Source: Phymorhynchus buccinoides (taxonomy: Eukaryota; Mollusca; Gastropoda; Neogastropoda; Raphitomidae). From it: 64,000 nucleotides of DNA. Positions within the stretch are counted from its first letter, which is position 1, and each line of letters starts with the position of its first letter. The stretch spans positions 35,881,441-35,945,440 of the forward strand of contig CM065682.1 in NCBI GenBank assembly GCA_017654935.2, written 5' to 3'. This document shows, piece by piece, positions 43,776 to 54,796 of this stretch. The notes beneath the pieces are model-generated. The model did not search any database and had not been told where the DNA came from. It saw nothing but the letters and a program-made list of their open reading frames with translations. The position numbers and the translations under genes were made by a program.

Positions 43776-43985
43776 TCATAATAATTTCCTCCGAAGTCGG
43801 AGTGTGGCTGCCCTCGTAGCGGGGTAATCAAAAACGGTCTCACACATAATGTTATCATCCCTAGCTGGTGCATTTATGCCGTAGTGTTCAAGGGCTTCAG
43901 CTGTTGGGATGACCCCTGGAGTCTTTAAGCCAGGGTAAGACAACAACAATAACATTAGTGCGAGTAACAGAAAAGAGGGGAGGGA
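43776..43985 (-). other. Unassigned minus-strand reading frame
   Basis: A frame reading 'YPGLKTPGVIPTAEALEHYG' and 'ETVFDYPATRAATLRLRRKL' has an amino-acid mix unlike the surrounding repeats. Its upstream part is translated microsatellite. I do not recognise it. It may be an exon or retroposed piece. Confidence 0.25.
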
Positions 43986-44011
43986 GGGGGTTTGGTCATT
44001 AACGCACATAC

Positions 44012-44030
44012 CTCTCTCTCTCTCTCTCTT

Positions 44031-44064
<34 letters not shown>

Positions 44065-44270
44065 AGACTCACCCACAGACATACACAGACACACACTCAC
44101 AAGAGACACACACACACACAGAGATATATATACACACACACGCCCCCCCCCCCCCCCCCCCCCCCCCCCGACTGTCAGACACAAACACAAGCGCGCACAC
44201 ACAGGACACACACACACACACACATATAAGCGTGCGCGCACGCACACACACACACACACACACATGCTCA
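44012..44270. repeat. CT, CA and poly-C low-complexity block
   Basis: CT at 44012-44039, CA at 44040-44140, poly-C at 44144-44169 and CA to 44263. Confidence 0.95.
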
Positions 44271-44279
44271 TTTGTGCTA

Positions 44280-44950
44280 CTCTGGCTGATATACTCTGGC
44301 AGGGCCAGAATAGATCTAGATTTAGTTGTTCAATAAACCAAGAAAAGGGGCCAGAATGGTCAGCTCGCTGACCATGGGCCTTTTAACATAAAAGAAAAAG
44401 AAGAAGAAAAAGAAGAAGTAGAAGAAGAGTGTACAATATCTAGATCTAAACTGTTTCTTTCAATTCAATCTGTTGAAGTCAAGGTCTAGTCTATCAGTGT
44501 ACGCATTCCACATTATATACAAGCGCAGTCGTAATCACTTACTTACTCACCTCTGTAATAGATTGGAATAAAAACTGCTAACATAATGCGATTAATGACT
44601 TGATTAGGAACAATGACGAAAAGCACTTTGCGCCATTGGCGTCATCTTACTTTCATTCTTACATTTGTCCCGGGACTGCTTTAAAAACCTGATTGGCTAA
44701 AATGAAAAGGATGACCGATGTGCAATAAAATAATAGAATATAAAATAATAATGCTGTATTTTACTAAATTAAACGAAAAGAAACATAATGTGCGGTAAAT
44801 AAAGATATTTTCGTGCTAAGTTTATTTTTTTCAAACAAGATTTGTTGAAGAACCATTATCTGCGACTTCTTTTTCAATGGCGGCCCTCCATTTTCGTCTG
44901 CTTAGCTACCGATTTTAAAATACGAAATAAACAACGATAGACTCATAAAT
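44280..44950. other. Non-coding AT-rich stretch
   Basis: Only a short palindrome 'ggtcagctcgctgacc' (44358-44373) and a GAA-rich run (44393-44428) stand out. Confidence 0.55.
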
Positions 44951-44952
44951 TT

Positions 44953-45170
44953 TTATGTCCCTACGTCAGGAAATGTTAAATAAACTCTCCTGAGTCTGTT
45001 CATACTAATTTCCAGTTTGTTGTCTAAGCTTACACGGTTCAGCTGTTTTGATGCCTTCCTCTCTTCCACTATCGGTTTCTCCAACTTGAACAAACCCGGG
45101 TGTAGCTGCGAATTGGGATTTGGAATGAGCGGCGTGGGAGCAACGCCACTGTACAGCCCAGAAGATGGGA
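44953..45170 (-). other. Possible exon or gene fragment, minus strand
   Basis: The minus frame 'LYSGVAPTPLIPNPNSQLHP', 'FKLEKPIVEERKASKQLNR' and 'KLEISMNRLRRVYLTFPD' looks protein-like and is not low-complexity. A candidate acceptor 'ctgtacag' lies at the upstream side (about 45155). I do not recognise the protein. The upstream neighbour is MITE sequence. Confidence 0.3.
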
Positions 45171-45239
45171 CAGCAAAAAAAAAATTCCAAAAAAATGTTA
45201 CTCTCACACCACTCCCACTCATTCATCTGCTCTCCTCTA

Positions 45240-46604
45240 CAGTCGAACCCGCTTATAAGAAACCCGCTTATAAGAAAACCCGCTTATAAGAAAGCAATTT
45301 TTTTTCCCCGACCGAACTCCTTCTTTCTTATGTATTATCAAAACTCGGATATAAGAAAAACGCTTATAAAAAAACTTGGTTATAAGGAAGCAAATTCGTT
45401 CTCCCATCCGCAATGTAAACTCGGATATAAGAAAATGATTTCATACAAGGGAGTTGGTTTGCAGTTCATTTTCTTATAAGTGAGTTTGATTTTCTTATAA
45501 GCGACTTTAAAAAAAAAGGGCATGAACTGAAAGGATTAAATCTAAAAAGTGCAGTGTTCCAACAAAACAAACAAAAGAGGAAAGTTTACGTCAGAGCAGC
45601 TACGTCACAGACACTCTAACCTTAATATATAAAGATACAGCCGAATCCGCTTATAAGAAATTCGCTTAGAGATTGATAAAAAGCTGCATAGGTGGACAGT
45701 AAATGGTAATAGTTCAGTACAAGATAGGTAAAGGGGTACGTATTTGATAACAGTAAACAGAAAAAAAAGGTTGTTAGTTTGAGTGGTTGTAGGCACCTTT
45801 AAATCTTCTTCTTAGTAGACGATTTTGATTTTATGATGTAAGAAATGCATCAAATTAGGAAAAAGGATTTTCTCTTTGTTTTGTTTTTCTGTACTTTTCT
45901 TTTCTCTTTTCCCTTTTCCCAATTCAATTTGTTTATAAGGAAAAAACCACTTCAAAATGTTTTCTTATGTCCGAGTTTCGGATATAGCAAAACTTGGATA
46001 TGGTAATAAGCAAAATATGATCTCCCTTCGATTTTCTTATAACCGAGTTTTGCTGTATTTTGATTTTATGATGTAAAATATGAGTCATAGGTCAAAAATT
46101 TCTTTATTGTCCATTGGCATTGTATAAACGAAAATACAAAATTGTCTTCCACTGTGAAAAATGAGTTAATATATACAAATTAGAATATTGATTAAAAACA
46201 AGAAACAGAAATTTACATTTAAACAAATATGTTACTCTCACACCACACCCACTCATTCATCTGCTCTCCGCTATCTTACTCGCTCATCATGCAACTGACA
46301 CCATGTCTGCCTTCATTTTTGTTTTTAATTTTATGTTCCGTTCTTTCTTTTTTTCCTCCTTTGTTTTGCATTCCCCCCCTTTTTTCATGCACCAAATTAG
46401 GTAAAAGCATTTTCTCTTTGTTTTATGTTTCTGCTTGTCTTTTATTTTATTTTTTCTCTTTTTCATTTTTTCCCATTCAAATCAGTTATAAGAAAATAAA
46501 TTGAAAAAGTTTTCTTATATCCGATTATCAGATATAAGAAAACCCGGATATAAGAAAACAAAAAGTTACCTCCCTTCGATTTTCTTATAACCGGGTTTCA
46601 TTGT
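45240..46604. mobile_element. Composite pogo-like MITE inserted in a family C copy
   Basis: The left end is CAGTCGAACCCGCTTATAAG. The right end in reverse is CAATGAAACCCGGTTATAAG. TA flanks both sides. The interior joins a right-end piece (45240-45660), reversed B sequence (45665-46060) and a reversed C copy (about 46065-46604). Confidence 0.72.
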
Positions 46605-46618
46605 ATCTTGCTTGCTCA

Positions 46619-47366
46619 CAGAGTTGCATCTAGGATTTGAAATAAGTGGGGGCAGCCCCCCCTCACCTTGGAAAAAGGGGGGCATTCTGATACAGAAAGG
46701 GGTGTTTTAAGCACAATCTGCAGCGCAATCCGTTGGTTTCGTTTTGCACCCACGGCCATGTTTTTTTCCAGTCCAATTGAAACGTTTTGTGTTTCCCACT
46801 ACTTTTTGCAGATTGACTAGCACCGGCTTCTGTGTTGTTTGGGTCACTCTCACAGTCCATTTCGGTATCGCTATCACTTCGTCTTGCATCATGGACGCTA
46901 GCCTCGTCAGTAGTCACTTCGGCTGCCGTCACTTCTTCTTCTGACATTCTGGTTGTCGAAGGAAGGGAGGAAGACCGTATTTTCTTGAACCCGAAATCAA
47001 GAAGAGTCGCACATTTGCGCTTCGTTGCCATTTTACTGAACCAGTTGGGTTTAGACTGGAAGCCCGTCCATGAAGTTACGGTAAATGCGCATTCATTGGC
47101 CGATCATAGTATACAACTGACCTACTGTCCAATGAAATTGCTTGTTCTATGCGCACTGTTGGGAGAAGACGAGGCCCTGCCACAAAGCTAAAAATAGTAT
47201 GTCGATGGGCCCTGCAAGGGGTAACTGTCAGCGGCGCATAGGCAGTTTCAAAATGCGGGCCTTAGTTTTTTTTTGCGTGCGCGGTCCCGCTAAGCTTTTT
47301 TATATTTGCGGGATTTTGTTTTCAAGTGCGTGAATCCCGCAATCCCGCGCTCTAGATGCAACTCTG
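46619..47366 (-). mobile_element. hAT-like element, internally deleted
   Basis: The ends are CAGAGTTGCATCTAG and its reverse complement. The 6-bp 'tgctca' stands directly on both sides; hAT elements normally duplicate 8 bp. It carries only the first part of a transposase gene (next entry). Confidence 0.72.
46663..47031 (-). pseudogene. hAT transposase N-terminus (ZNF862/KIAA1586-like)
   Basis: 122 residues. The frame starts 'MATKRKCATLLDFGFKK', has an acidic Ser-rich stretch, and ends in 'WKKTWPWVQNETNGLRCRLC', the start of the TTF/BED-like zinc-finger that opens hAT proteins of the ZNF862/KIAA1586-like type. The zinc-finger, dimerisation and catalytic parts are missing, so it is a deletion derivative. 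A CCAAT-like 'gtccaatgaaat' lies upstream at 47129, where its promoter would be. Confidence 0.65.
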
Positions 47367-47748
47367 TGCTCATCATGCAACTCACACCATGTTTGCCTTC
47401 ATTTTTGTTTTTAATTTTCTGTTCCGTTCTTTCTTTTTTTCCTCCTTTGCTTTGCATTTTTTCCTTTTTTTCATGCACCAAATTAGGTAAAAACATTTTC
47501 TCTTTGTTTTATGTTTCTGCTTGTCTTTTCTTTTCTTTTTTCTATTTTCTTTTTTCCCTTTTTTCCTATTCAAATTGGTTATAAGAAAATAAATTCAAAA
47601 AGTTTTCTTATATCCGATTATCGGATATAAGAAAACCCGGATATAAGAAAAAAGAAAAAAAATTCCCTTCGATTTTCTTATAACCGGGTGCCACTGTAGT
47701 ACGTTGGCACAGTATAAGCTTTAAGCTTGTTGTTGCCGTTATGCTTGC

Positions 47749-47993
47749 TTAGCATGTATGTAATGTACGTTTTGATAAATAGAAATCATTTAAACCAACA
47801 ACAACAGACAGATGTACAGACTGGCCCATACCACGATCCTTGCCCCTGCTGGGTTCCTGGCTGGCTGGGTCAGCCGCTGGTTGTTGACCAGGGCGGCGGC
47901 GGCGGAGGACGAACCAGACCAGGGACCCCAGACCCAGCGTCAGCAGAACACCCCCCACAACACACAGACCCCCGACCAGGACAAGGCTCCAGC
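47749..47993 (-). CDS. Membrane-anchored chitinase, last exon: transmembrane helix and tail
   Basis: The minus-strand acceptor 'ttgaaag' after a long pyrimidine-rich tract starts the exon at 47993. One base from the previous exon plus GC gives Gly; then comes a 26-residue hydrophobic helix including 'LCVVGGVLLTLGLGSLVWFV'. The basic stop-transfer LRRRR follows, then a short Pro/Ser-rich tail to a stop at 47749. The helix plus basic flank predicts a type I membrane protein, with the chitinase domain outside the cell. The last 20 residues could be cut off if a donor in the tail is used. A family C MITE ends about 50 bp downstream, in the likely 3' UTR. Confidence 0.72.
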
Positions 47994-48295
47994 CTTTCAA
48001 CACACATACAGACAGTGAGGCAAAGGACAGACAGGCAGGCAGGCAGAAGGACAGAAACACACAGAGGCAGATGATAATACTTACATACTTACAGGCAGCT
48101 CTACACCTACTCACATGCAGACACACTCGCACACAGCTTAGTTATAGGTCTGAAGGATTCTTGATTGCATAACACACCAACACACACATATTACACGTAC
48201 ACACACATGCACATTACACGTACATACACATAACACACACACACGCGCGCGCATGCACACACACACACACACATTCACTCGCTGAAACAAATTAT

Positions 48296-48390
48296 ACAGC
48301 TTAATAATAATAATAATAATAATGAGCATTTATATGCGCTTAATCTTAAACAAGCCCTAAGCGCTTACAATAATAAACAAATGAATGAAT
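48296..48390. repeat. Short dispersed repeat with TAA run
   Basis: 'taataataataataatgagc' followed by 'atttatatgcgctta' and 'ccctaagcgcttaca', a hairpin-capable layout common in marine invertebrate genomes (general knowledge). Confidence 0.45.
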
Positions 48391-48789
48391 AACCCCCCAC
48401 AAAACAAACAAACAAACAAAACAAAAACAAAAACAAAAGCAGTAGAAAATATGAGAATGCTAAAAATTTCTTCGCATACACACACACACGCGCGCACACA
48501 AACAAAACACACTTATAAGTCGACACATGCTTCAGTCGACTTTTGCGTAAGTCGACGGATTTATCATTTCCCGGCCAAAAGTGCTCTTTAAAAGACTAAT
48601 AACAACGGATATCTCGACAACGTATAACTCGACGTTCGTCTATGTCGACGAGATTTTTTCTAAACGTCAAACGGATAAGTCGACTTCCTGACTTTTGTTT
48701 TTTTCCCCCTGACTTCCTGACTTAAGTCACACGTACCAGTCTTGTTCTATTGTGATCTGTCTCTTTTTGTATGTGTGCGCGCGCGTGCA

Positions 48790-48822
<33 letters not shown>

Positions 48823-49298
48823 GCGTGCGTGCGCGAGCACGCGTGTGTGTGTGTGTGTGACGTTGGCTTTTGTAATTATGCTGACAGTTTCCTTGTCGCA
48901 TGACATCAACAATTTCCGGTGGGAGAAAATAGGGACGTTCGCGTACCGTAAAATACCGAGTTTAAGCCCCCACCCCCACCATCCTTTGCACAGTTTGAGG
49001 CCCCCCAAAGGGGGGTACGGTGGGCTTATACACGGTATTTGCCCTTGTGCTCGAAACAAAATTGTAAAAGCCATGTGTATCCATTCTGGACATCTAAAAA
49101 CACATTTGTTAAAGACCCCAGAGCTGAAGAAATTTCTTTTGATTACTGAGCTTTTGAGGTTATAACTGCCAAACTAATTGAAGTATAAAGGCCGTTTTAA
49201 TACTAAGACTTAGATAAATGTGTGGGTATAACATACCTGTGTAGAAATCTGTTAAAACACGAGGTTTTCTGCACGCTGCTCAAATTACACCTACCCTA

Positions 49299-49341
49299 CT
49301 GTAGGCGGACCTGCCCCGCACTGGGGCAGGTCCACCTACAG
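49299..49341. other. Strong hairpin
   Basis: 19-bp stem with one mismatch, CTGTAGGCGGACCTGCCCC against its reverse, and a 5-base loop (gcact). Confidence 0.85.
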
Positions 49342-49450
49342 CCCGGGGCAAGTCAGCCACTCGCATAACAAACACTATCTCTCTCTCACTACACCCCCTA
49401 ATGTCCACCCACCAACGCCCCCATCCCCTTCCCCTGTTTTCTCAAATCCT

Positions 49451-50273
49451 GGACAAAAGCCCACCGGGCAAAAGCCCACCACCGGATAAAAGTCCACCTC
49501 TTTAAATGGGAAAACGGACAAAACCCCACTCAAGGGGTGAGATGATACATATTTCTATATTTTTGTGTTTCTGTCTCTTTCCACTCTCTCTCTCTATATA
49601 TATCTCTCTCTCCAGACATTGTCGCTGTCTCTCTCTCTCTCTCTCCAGTGTATGTATGATTTAGTTCACTTTGCAAGTATCATGTCTCTTTGTCTCTGTC
49701 AAGCAGACTGTCTCTGTCTGTTTCTTTGTCTGTCTCTCTCTCCCTCTCTCTGTGTGTCAACCAGACTTTGTCTCTGTCTGTGTCTCTCTGTGCGTTTTAT
49801 CTCTTCCAGACATTGTCTCTGTCTCTCTGTCCTTGTCTCTCGTTCCTTCTGTTGTTTATCTCTGTCTTTGTCCGGTTCGTTTCTGTCTGTCTGTCTGTCC
49901 CTCTCCAGACATTTATCTCTCTATCTCTTTCTTTTTGTCTGTCTGTCCACTTTGTCTCTGTCTGTCTCTCTTTCTCTCTGCTCTTTCTTTCTCTCTCTCT
50001 CTCTGCTCTCTCTAGTTCCTTCTGTCTCTCTCCAGGCTTCGTCTCTGTCTCTCTGTCACTGTATCTCTCTCTGTCAAGCAGACTTTGTTTACTGTCTATG
50101 TCTATCTCTGTGTTTTTGTCTCTTCCAGACATTGTCTCTGTCTCTCTCTCTCGTTCCTTCTGTTGTCTAATTCTGTCTCTGTCTGGTCTGTTGATGTCTT
50201 ATACAGACACATAGACAGTCGATCAGACAGACTGAGAGACAGAGAGGGATACATAAATGTATCCTACCTGATC

Positions 50274-50349
<76 letters not shown>

Positions 50350-50353
50350 AGTT

Positions 50354-50421
<68 letters not shown>

Positions 50422-50620
50422 TCTGGTTGACAGAGACCAAGAGACATAGACTCGCACAGAGACAGACACTAGAGAGAGACAGACACACAGAGAGACTCGT
50501 AGAGAGACGGAGAGAATGTCTGGAGAGAGACAGAAAAGCAAAAATATAGAAATGTGTATCATATCACCCCTTGAGTGGGGTTTTGTCCGTTTTTCCAGAT
50601 AACGAGGTGGGCTTTTGTCC
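49451..50620. mobile_element. Foldback element with CT and GA interior
   Basis: 'ggacaaaagcccacc' at 49451 and, reversed, at 50620. Longer arm matches such as 'aaaacggacaaaaccccact' continue to about 49566 and 50549. The left inner part is CT-rich with 'gtctgtctctct' (to 50200); the right inner part is GA-rich (50277-50540), so the element can fold on itself almost fully. Confidence 0.8.
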
Positions 50621-51954
50621 GTGCATCCGTTTTCACATCCATTCCTACTTTTTCATTTCAAGCATCTGTTAGCTACACAAAATGACGTAAAGCACAAATT
50701 ACGTAAACTAAGAAATGTCCCTAACTTTAAAAGATGACTTAACCTAGCCTTACCCAACTAAGGCTTTGTCTTCCCGAGGCAGACCTGCCCCAGCCTAAGG
50801 GGGCGGACTTGCCTTGTGATGGTTATGTATTTTAAGCGTGTATATCTTAGAGATAAAGTAAGGAAGAGAAAAACTTTTGGAAGCATAAAATCCTGAATAA
50901 CTAAGCATCCCTTTAGCAATAAAACCTTTTATTTATTTTGATATAAATAACGTCACGATAGAAATGAAGTATTGAGTACTTTGTTACAAAAAGTTGAAGA
51001 AATCACATTTTTTGCTCTCAACTTACCTTAAATTGATGCACAACTTTCAAACTTTCACAGGTTGTGGCGAGAAGATAACACGTGGCTATCATATGCTCTA
51101 AATGGTTCCAGAGCAAAGGATATAAGCCCTAGCAATAAAAAGGAAATGGCGGACCTGCCCCGTTCTCCCCTATGAGCCTCGTTTGTATATGAGGCAGTTT
51201 ATCTTTGGACAACACCTGGCCAGAAAAAAAGAAAGGCATTAATTTTGTCAGCTCTGGAGGCTTTAGCTAAAAACGATTCCAGCTAATGTAAGGGGAGGGG
51301 CAGGGCGGGGGCTTTTACAAGGTATTTCACCCTTTGTATAGTATTTGCCTCCAAATGGGGGGGTGGGCTTATACTACTAGATGGGCTAATACTCGGTATT
51401 TTACGGTACGTAGTTAAGAGAGATCTTTTCTTGTTGACATTATCTTCTGAAAGTGTCTGTGAAGTCGAGATATCCGACTGACGGATAAGTCGACATTTTT
51501 TTCTGAAAACGTCTATAAAGTCGAGATATCCGACTGACGGATAAGTCAACATTTTTTTCTGAAAACGTCTGTGAAGTCCAGATATCCGACTGACGGATTA
51601 GTCGACCGACGCATAACTCGACATAAAATCCATTGCCACTGGCACGTCGACTTAAGCGTATTCGACTGTACCAGATTTTGGTAGAATCTTTTTGTCATCG
51701 CCTCCTTTGTCATCGCCTCCTTTGTCACCGCCTCCTTTGTCGGAAATAAGGAAAGGGAAATCATGTTTAAACTCTACAACCAAAGTGATCTCAAAATCAA
51801 CTTGAAATGTGTATGTGGTGGGGTGGGTGGGGGTGGGTATGGTAGAGGGGAAGCTGAGAGAGTATGGGAGAGTGTGTGTTGCATGGGGGGGGGGGGGGGT
51901 AGGAGGGAGGCACAAAAGAACTAACCAAAGAAAAGGAAGACATGTCGCATTGTA

Positions 51955-52472
51955 TTGAAGTTTGAAGCATTATCTTGTATTGCATCACATCACATTGCAT
52001 GGAAGTGTACAGTAGCATATTGTATTGTCTTAAAATCGCATTATGTTGAATTGTATAACATTATCTTGCATTGCATCACATCGCATTGTATTGAATTGAC
52101 AGCATTATCTTGTATTGCATCACATTTGTATTGCACTGTATCAAATAGCATTATCTCGCATTGCATCATATGGTATTGCATTGTATGAAATAGCATTATT
52201 ATCTTGTATTGCATCACATTTGTATTGCCTTGTATCAAACATCATCATCTTGTTTGCATCACAAGGTGTTGCCTTGTATCAAGCACCATCATCTTGTATT
52301 GCATCACATGGTGTTGCATTGCATCAAACACCATCGTCTTGTATTGCATCACATGGTGTTGCATTGCATCAAACACCATCGTCTTGTATTGCATCACATG
52401 GTATTGCATTGTATCAAACACCATCGTCTTGTATTGCATCACATGGTATTGCATTGTATCAAACACCATCGT
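51955..52472. repeat. 45-bp minisatellite, first block
   Basis: Unit of the type 'catcatcttgtattgcatca', then 'catggtgttgcattg' and 'tatcaaacac'. The period is a multiple of three, so long frames run through it on both strands. These are not genes. Confidence 0.93.
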
Positions 52473-52475
52473 CTT

Positions 52476-53039
52476 TTGAAAACCACGAAGATACCTCAGT
52501 TTTACTTTTTAAGCTATGTAACTTTATGTTCGATTCTGGCCAGTTTAGACTCCCATGGTTACAGCAGGTTTTGACACTGTTGAACGAACTTGGATTGTCT
52601 TATTTGTGTAGAAATCCCATGTTTTCTTTAAATCAGTTTAAATGTGTTGTCAAGATTAAAGGATCAATTCCTACAGACAAGGAGAAGTGATGTTTATGGT
52701 AGTAGCGCGTGTTATAACTATCGTTTAGTTAAAGAAAGCCCTAGTTTTGAGCATTATTTGCCAGTTTTGCCGTATTCCTTGCGTCAGTCAATGATTAAGT
52801 TTAGAATTTGCAATAATAAGTTTCCCGTACAGCAAGATATATTTTTGGATATCCCTAGGCAAGAAAGAAAATGTACCCTGTGTGAACTGAATGACATTGG
52901 TGATGAATTTCACTATTTGTTTGCTTGTTCTTTTCCTTTGATAAAAGACCATAGGCCAGAGCTATTACCCACATATTTTCAGCGTCACCCCAATGTTATT
53001 AAATTTAGTATTTTTAATGAATACCCACAGGAAATCTAA
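52476..53039 (+). pseudogene. LINE C-terminal fragment inside the minisatellite
   Basis: Two frames (to about 52690, then 52660-53039) read 'LPWLQQVLTLLNELGLS', 'FKCVVK', then 'YLPVLPYSLRQSMIKFRI' and 'ERKCTLCELNDIGDEFHYLF'. The last is the CxxC...H zinc-binding C-terminus of non-LTR retrotransposon ORF2. The RT itself is absent, so the copy is 5'-truncated. 53040-53640 is its T-rich 3' non-coding part and a poly-C block. Confidence 0.78.
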
Positions 53040-53436
53040 ACTTGTCAAACTCGCAAAGTGTATCCATATACTTGTAACTTTGTTTTCTAAAACTTTAAGA
53101 AACACATAAATGCGGAGAAAAACAACACACCAACCTGTGAAACCTACTTGCTTGTGTGTGTGTTTTTTGTTTAAGTTTAAGCCACTGCTCTGTAACCTAT
53201 GTCTTTGTTATTCTTTTTCTGTTTTTGTTTGTTTTGAAAAATAGAAGGTAGTTTATATGGGATACTTTTAGTTTGAATTTTATTTCTTAGATTATTAAGT
53301 CTTTTTGTTGTGAATTTTATTTCCTAGATCATTAAGTCTTTTTGTTGTTATTCATATTTGAATGTATGTTTTCTTATTTTCTTTTTTGACTCACCAGTGT
53401 CTGCCATTGTGTTTGTTGTTATCTATGTATTAGCTT

Positions 53437-53635
53437 AAAAGCATCCCCCCCATCTTGGAATTCCTTTTGCAACTCAGACACCAACACATTCCCCCCCCGT
53501 AGGGTATATATTTTTTTTTTTTTTTTCCCCCTACCCCCCCCCCCTTGGCAGGACCAGAAGCCCCCCAGCCCTCGTCCGTCCCCCCCCCGGCCCCCCCCCC
53601 CCGCCCCCCCCCCCCCCCCCCCCCCCCGGGGCCAA
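53437..53635. repeat. Poly-C/poly-T low-complexity block
   Basis: T run at 53509-53526 and long C runs to 53628, with scattered G. Confidence 0.9.
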
Positions 53636-53659
53636 AGCTCAAATAAAACTGTTCCAAAC

Positions 53660-54237
53660 TGTATTACATCACATGGTGTTGCAATGTATCAAACACCATC
53701 ATCTTGTATTGCATCACATTTGTATTGCACTGTATCAAACACCATCATATTGTATTGCATCACAAGGTGTTGCATTGTATCAAACACCATCATCTTGTAT
53801 TGCATCACATTTGTATTGCACTGTATCAAACACCATCATATTGTATTGCATCACAAGGTGTTGCATTGTATCAAACACCATCATCTTGTATTGCATCACA
53901 TTTGTATTGCACTGTATCAAACACCATCATCTTGTATTGCATCACAAGGTGTTGCATTGTATCAAACACCATCATCTTGTATTGCATCACATTTGTATTG
54001 CACTGTATGAAACACCATCATCTTGTATTGCATTGTATCAAATACCATCATCTTGTATTGCATCACAAAGTGTTGCATTGTATCAAACACCATCATCTTG
54101 TATTGCATTGTATCAAATACCATCATATTGTATTGCATCACAAGGTGTTGCATTGTATCATATAGCAGTATCTTGTATTGCATCACAAGGTATTGCACTG
54201 TATCAAATACCATCATCTTGTATTGCATTGTCTCAAA
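53660..54237. repeat. 45-bp minisatellite, second block
   Basis: Same unit as 51955-52472, alternating 'acatttgtattgcactg' and 'acaaggtgttgcattg' versions. It ends where a family C MITE is inserted at TA (54238-54239). Confidence 0.93.
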
Positions 54238-54239
54238 TA

Positions 54240-54794
54240 CAGTGAAACCCGGTTATAAGAAAATCGAAGGGAGATAATTTTTTGTTTTCTTTTGTCCGGG
54301 TTTTCTTATATCCAAAACTCGGATATAAGAAAACATTTTGATTTTGTTTTCTTATAACCGATTTGAATGGGAAAAAAGGGAAAAAAATAAAGAAAAAGAG
54401 AAACCCCCCCAAAAAAACCCAGAAACATAAAACGAAGAGAAAATGCTTTTACCTAATTTGGTGCATAAAAAAAAGGGGGGAAATGCAAAACAAAGGAGAA
54501 AAAAAAAGAAAGAACGGAACAGAAAATTAAAAACAAAAATGAAGGCAGACGTGGTGTGAGTTGCATGATGAGCGAGCAAGATAGCGGAGAGCAGATGAAT
54601 GAGTGGGTGTGGTGTGAGAGTAACATATTTGTTTAAATGTAAATTTCTGTTTCTTGTTTTTAATCAATATTCTAATTTGGATGTATAACTCATTTTACAC
54701 AGTGGAAGACAATTTTGTATTTGCGTTTGTACAATGCCAATGGACTATGAGCAAGTTTTCTTATAAGTGAGTTTCTTATAAGCGGATTCAGCTG
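54240..54794 (+). mobile_element. Complete pogo-like MITE, family C
   Basis: 555 bp, CAGTGAAACCCGGTTATAAG to TTATAAGCGGATTCAGCTG, with TA on both sides (54238-54239, 54795-54796). The left target is the minisatellite. Interior as in the copies at 32250, 37626, 39129 and 46065. Confidence 0.82.
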
Positions 54795-54796
54795 TA

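Larger units (their letters stand above)
45195..47696 (-). mobile_element. Family C MITE split by a composite MITE and a hAT element
   Basis: Pieces of one reversed family C copy lie at 45195-45239, 46605-46618 and 47367-47696, the last ending 'ataaccgggtgccactg' before TA. A composite pogo-like element (45240-46604) sits in its TA, and a hAT element (46619-47366) interrupts it 14 bp further on. Confidence 0.75.
48946..51406. mobile_element. Middle TA-type element of the nest
   Basis: Inverted ends: CCGTAAAATACCGAGTTTAA on the left, reversed CCGTAAAATACCGAGTATTA on the right, with TA on both sides. 'GGCGGACCTGCCCC' or close variants occur at 49305, 50782 and 51150. No transposase. It contains the foldback at 49451-50620. 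Confidence 0.7.
48510..51668. mobile_element. Outer TA-type MITE with GTCGAC repeats
   Basis: The right end in reverse reads CAGTCGAATACGCTTAAGTC, with TA at 51669-51670. The left end is worn ('ataagtcgacacatgcttca'). Subterminal 'ataagtcgac' units recur on both sides. The right arm has three tandem 64-bp copies (about 51443-51610) of 'aagtcgagatatccgactga'. Interrupted by the element at 48946-51406. Confidence 0.65.

Noticed and set aside
51955..54277. Long frames such as 'CIALYQTPSSCIASH' repeats on both strands
   Set aside because: Artefacts of a 45-bp minisatellite whose period is a multiple of three.
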